Below are positions 7,552 through 9,579 of a stretch of DNA of 9,579 nt, piece by piece. The position numbers and the translations under genes were made by a program. The notes beneath the pieces were generated by a model. The model saw nothing but the letters and a program-made list of their open reading frames with translations, had not been told where the DNA came from and searched no databases. Origin of the DNA: JADKCL01 sp046050405 (GTDB lineage Bacteria > Bacteroidota > Bacteroidia > J057 > JADKCL01); contig JBJOPY010000216.1 of NCBI GenBank assembly GCA_046050405.1, positions 1 to 9,579 on the forward strand, given 5' to 3'. Positions within the stretch are counted from its first letter, which is position 1. Each line of letters starts with the position of its first letter.

Positions 7552-9150
7552 CTATCCGAGGGATTTAAGGTAATCAGAGAGTGCCGCATCCAGGGGCTTG
7601 TCGAATCCTTGGACAGTGAGGATATCCTTATCGAGCAGGCCGTCCTCAGCATCCAAGACCCAGTCTTCCTTGGCACTTGACTTCTTGCCCGTGAGGTATA
7701 CCAGCTGAGGGTGGTCGAATGGCTTGGTACGACCGATTGCAGGCGATTTCCTGACCTCATTCAGTGAGGACTCCACCCAGGCCTGTGAGCCATTGTCCCA
7801 ATAGATCATCACGGCATCGCACTCCACGAGCTGCTGCTCCTGCATCTCCCGGATGGTCTTGGCATCACCATCGAAAATCGGCAACATCAGTTTTACAGGC
7901 TTGTTTTTCAACGTGATATCTTTGAAGAACTTCCGCAGTTCCCGCACTCCGTCTTTGTCGGCTTCCTGGTGAAGAAGGTAAATCGTGAAGATTCCGTCTT
8001 CCTTGGGTACTTCGACGGGTTTGGGCTTCAGTAACTCCATGACCTGCACCTTCAGAATCTCGATCGAATCCTGGATCAGGTCAGCTCCTATGAGGTATTC
8101 ACGGTCAGTCCGCAGCCTGTCAATGAAAGCACCTTGCGTCCCCGCAACCTCCCCCAGGTCCTTTGGCATCCATATTAGACGTTTCATGCCACGTTTCTTG
8201 CTCTCTTCGACAGCCCATTCGTTCTGCAATTCCACCATTGATTTCTCCGTGCCGTCAAGCACCACGCCATAGCGTGAGCCGATCATGTGGATGGAGAAGT
8301 CGCATTTTTCCAGATCTGCCTGGGCAACCTTTTTGAAATCGTCCACGTCCTCGAACGCCCCTTGCTCCTGCGGCAGCACGAGGCAATTTCGCCTCAGAAG
8401 CTCGCCCACGAGCTCATCCCGTATTTCCCTCAGTTCCTTGCTGGGATGGGGAATGTAAATCGTGGCGACGGCTGGGCCGCTCGGCAGGTCAGCACTTTCA
8501 GTCTTGGGGGCTCCACCTACTGGCGGCGCGGATACCACTGCGCTGGCAGCAGCAGGGGCGGTTTTGCCAGATGCAGCAGCATTTTTGAGATTACTTTCAT
8601 CGATGCTCTTTAGCATCTTCGCAAGGGTTACTGCGACATCATAGACCTTCCGGATGAATCGTTGCTTTTCTGCATTTCCGAAGGATGGGTCTATCGGAGC
8701 AGGGGTGCGCGATTCAGGATCGATTTCATAGAAGTCGAAACCCGTCGTCACGTTCAACTCGGAGGGCAAGGCATTCCGATCCACAGGCAGTTTGTTGATC
8801 TTGAATACGCGGTAGTCGTTGTCCACCTTCGCACCCCCCTGGGCTTCCGCATTTTGCAAAAAGGTCATAAGCTCTTGCTTGCACCATTCTGAAGCGAGGT
8901 ACGGTTCGGATACCACGGTCAGCAGGACGGCACATTTCCCCACGATCTGCTCCAGTTCATCCGCAAACAGCTTGTTGCCAGGCATCTGATTCTTGTCACG
9001 CCAGATGCTAAATGCCCTCGGCATCAGCTGTTTGAGCCAAAAATCTAACCCTGCTTGAAAGTTGGATACCCATCCCTCTTGCTCGGAAAGTGGCGGAGGC
9101 TGATTGTCACGCCACGCATAACTGATCATTACATCATGTTCAAATCCCAT
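7552..9150 (-). CDS. Multi-domain TIR protein (TIR, DUF4062-like and a third TIR-like module)
   Basis: 532 residues, no signal peptide or membrane helix, so cytoplasmic. Residues 4-180 are a TIR domain: the first strand HDVMISYAWRD, the BB-loop region FSIWRDKNQMPGNKLFADEL, strand CAVLLTVVSEPYL, then SEWCKQEL with the WCxxE glutamate (E93) that is catalytic in NAD-cleaving TIR enzymes. Residues 190-226 are an Ala/Pro/Ser-rich linker. Residues about 228-345 match the DUF4062 pattern: 'P.skELreiRdelv..L', 'DLEKCDFSIHMIGSRYGV', 'KSMVELQNEWAVEESKKRG', then a strand LIWMP. Residues about 386-490 form a third Rossmann/TIR-like module (FTIYLLHQEADKDGVREL, LVECDAVMIYWDNGSQAWVESSLNEV), where no WCxxE is kept. 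The role is inferred: an effector or adaptor of the nSTAND NTPase, possibly degrading NAD or making a nucleotide signal on activation. It is the first gene of the operon and ends in TAG 2 bp before the NTPase start. There is no purine-rich ribosome site upstream, as is usual in Bacteroidota. Start chosen because the TIR fold begins at once at residue 4. Confidence 0.95.
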   Translation of the reverse strand: MGFEHDVMISYAWRDNQPPPLSEQEGWVSNFQAGLDFWLKQLMPRAFSIWRDKNQMPGNKLFADELEQIVGKCAVLLTVVSEPYLASEWCKQELMTFLQNAEAQGGAKVDNDYRVFKINKLPVDRNALPSELNVTTGFDFYEIDPESRTPAPIDPSFGNAEKQRFIRKVYDVAVTLAKMLKSIDESNLKNAAASGKTAPAAASAVVSAPPVGGAPKTESADLPSGPAVATIYIPHPSKELREIRDELVGELLRRNCLVLPQEQGAFEDVDDFKKVAQADLEKCDFSIHMIGSRYGVVLDGTEKSMVELQNEWAVEESKKRGMKRLIWMPKDLGEVAGTQGAFIDRLRTDREYLIGADLIQDSIEILKVQVMELLKPKPVEVPKEDGIFTIYLLHQEADKDGVRELRKFFKDITLKNKPVKLMLPIFDGDAKTIREMQEQQLVECDAVMIYWDNGSQAWVESSLNEVRKSPAIGRTKPFDHPQLVYLTGKKSSAKEDWVLDAEDGLLDKDILTVQGFDKPLDAALSDYLKSLG

Positions 9151-9554
9151 CGTCCAATGTAAAATGCTAGCCTTCTCGTCAATTTATTTACACAAACATT
9201 CCCTGTAATCTCGGCCAAGGTCGTAACCTAAATTTGAAAAATCAAGTCTTTGTGTTGTTTTTTTAAAAGTCATGAGAACATTAAGCGTGAATAATGTTTG
9301 CTGGGTTGGAATTCATGCACATTTGGGCGTCGCATTCGTGACGGGAAGATCGTCCTGTTGTCCGCCCATGGCTGGGTGGATGCCCTTCCGGACGAATGAT
9401 TGCATGACACCTGCCACAACCCTCCTGGATTTTTGAATTTCGTCGTACGAACGGGCCCCTAGTGTCGCGTCAAGCCTAAGAACATAGATTCAACTTTTGT
9501 GGACATTTCTGCCGGTAATCCCGAACGAGGCTGGGGATTGTGGGCGATGTGATC
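9151..9554. other. Upstream region of the TIR/nSTAND operon
   Basis: About 400 bp without a convincing gene. The 150 bp next to the TIR start are AT-rich, including a 7-T run at 9258-9264; the part beyond 9310 is more GC-rich. The operon promoter should be here. On the minus strand AATGTTTG (9193-9200 read in reverse) is one base off the Bacteroidota -7 element TAnnTTTG, but no TTTG lies at the expected distance upstream. On the plus strand TAAATTTG (9229-9236) matches the -7 element exactly and could serve a divergent gene, again without a good -33 partner. A minus-strand frame of 30 codons (9313-9405) lies behind an AGGAGG but looks like chance. Confidence 0.5.
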
Positions 9555-9579
9555 ATGAGAAAAGTCTTGATCTTTGCAG
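9555..9579 (+). CDS. Possible start of a divergent gene (partial)
   Basis: An ATG opens a frame that runs to the right edge, reading MRKVLIFA. A basic pair followed by a hydrophobic run is what the beginning of a signal peptide or a short N-terminal strand looks like, and it comes after a long noncoding stretch, where a gene start would be expected. Only eight codons are visible, so it could be chance. There is no strong ribosome site, which is not decisive in this phylum. No function can be proposed. Confidence 0.3.

Noticed and set aside
9313..9405. Minus-strand frame of 30 codons behind an AGGAGG, part of a longer open stretch upstream of the TIR gene
   Set aside because: The spacing from AGGAGG to ATG is about 15 bases, the phylum rarely depends on such sites, the peptide matches nothing I recognise, and a stop-free run of this length is expected by chance.
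1..9579. CRISPR array, tRNA/rRNA genes, insertion sequence or attachment site
   Set aside because: No regularly spaced repeats, tRNA-like cloverleaf, transposase or paired terminal repeats were seen on either strand.

Overview
The window most likely comes from a member of the Bacteroidota, at medium GC. The grounds are signal peptides ending in the 'AQ' pattern common in that phylum, several small lipoproteins, an outer-membrane beta-barrel protein of a Bacteroidota type, and starts with little or no Shine-Dalgarno sequence. Nothing in the DNA allows a firm genus call; a Saprospiria-like or related environmental lineage is only a guess.

Layout from left to right. Positions 3-122 hold the tail of an unrecognised plus-strand gene. 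It converges on two minus-strand genes only 3 bp apart: a secreted protein (145-849) and a lipoprotein (853-1602). A gap of about 465 bp (1603-2067) follows, holding one short inverted repeat and no convincing gene. Then comes a compact four-gene minus-strand operon read from 9150 down to 2068: (1) a cytoplasmic protein with an N-terminal TIR domain and two further TIR/DUF4062-like modules; (2) a 1009-residue nSTAND NTPase with a single membrane helix, a long coiled coil and a C-terminal WD40-type propeller; (3) an outer-membrane beta-barrel protein with a helical periplasmic N-domain; (4) a lipoprotein that is a seven-bladed propeller of a different repeat family. The first two genes are 2 bp apart and the last two overlap as ATGA. 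The second and third either overlap as ATGA or are 56 bp apart, depending on the start used. Upstream lies a roughly 400 bp region, AT-rich near the TIR gene, and at the right edge the possible beginning of a divergent plus-strand gene.

Main interpretation. Genes 1 and 2 look like a STAND-type conflict (immunity or programmed-response) pair: a sensor/switch NTPase with a TIR effector that keeps the WCxxE glutamate. The unusual part is the envelope. The NTPase carries one membrane helix between its ATPase and its propeller, with positive charges on the ATPase side. The sensor propeller is therefore predicted to lie in the periplasm, and the next two genes encode an outer-membrane barrel and a lipid-anchored propeller. 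Together they suggest a trans-envelope system in which an outer-membrane or periplasmic event is relayed through the coiled coil to the cytoplasmic NTPase and TIR protein. This is inferred from architecture and operon structure, and no function has been shown.
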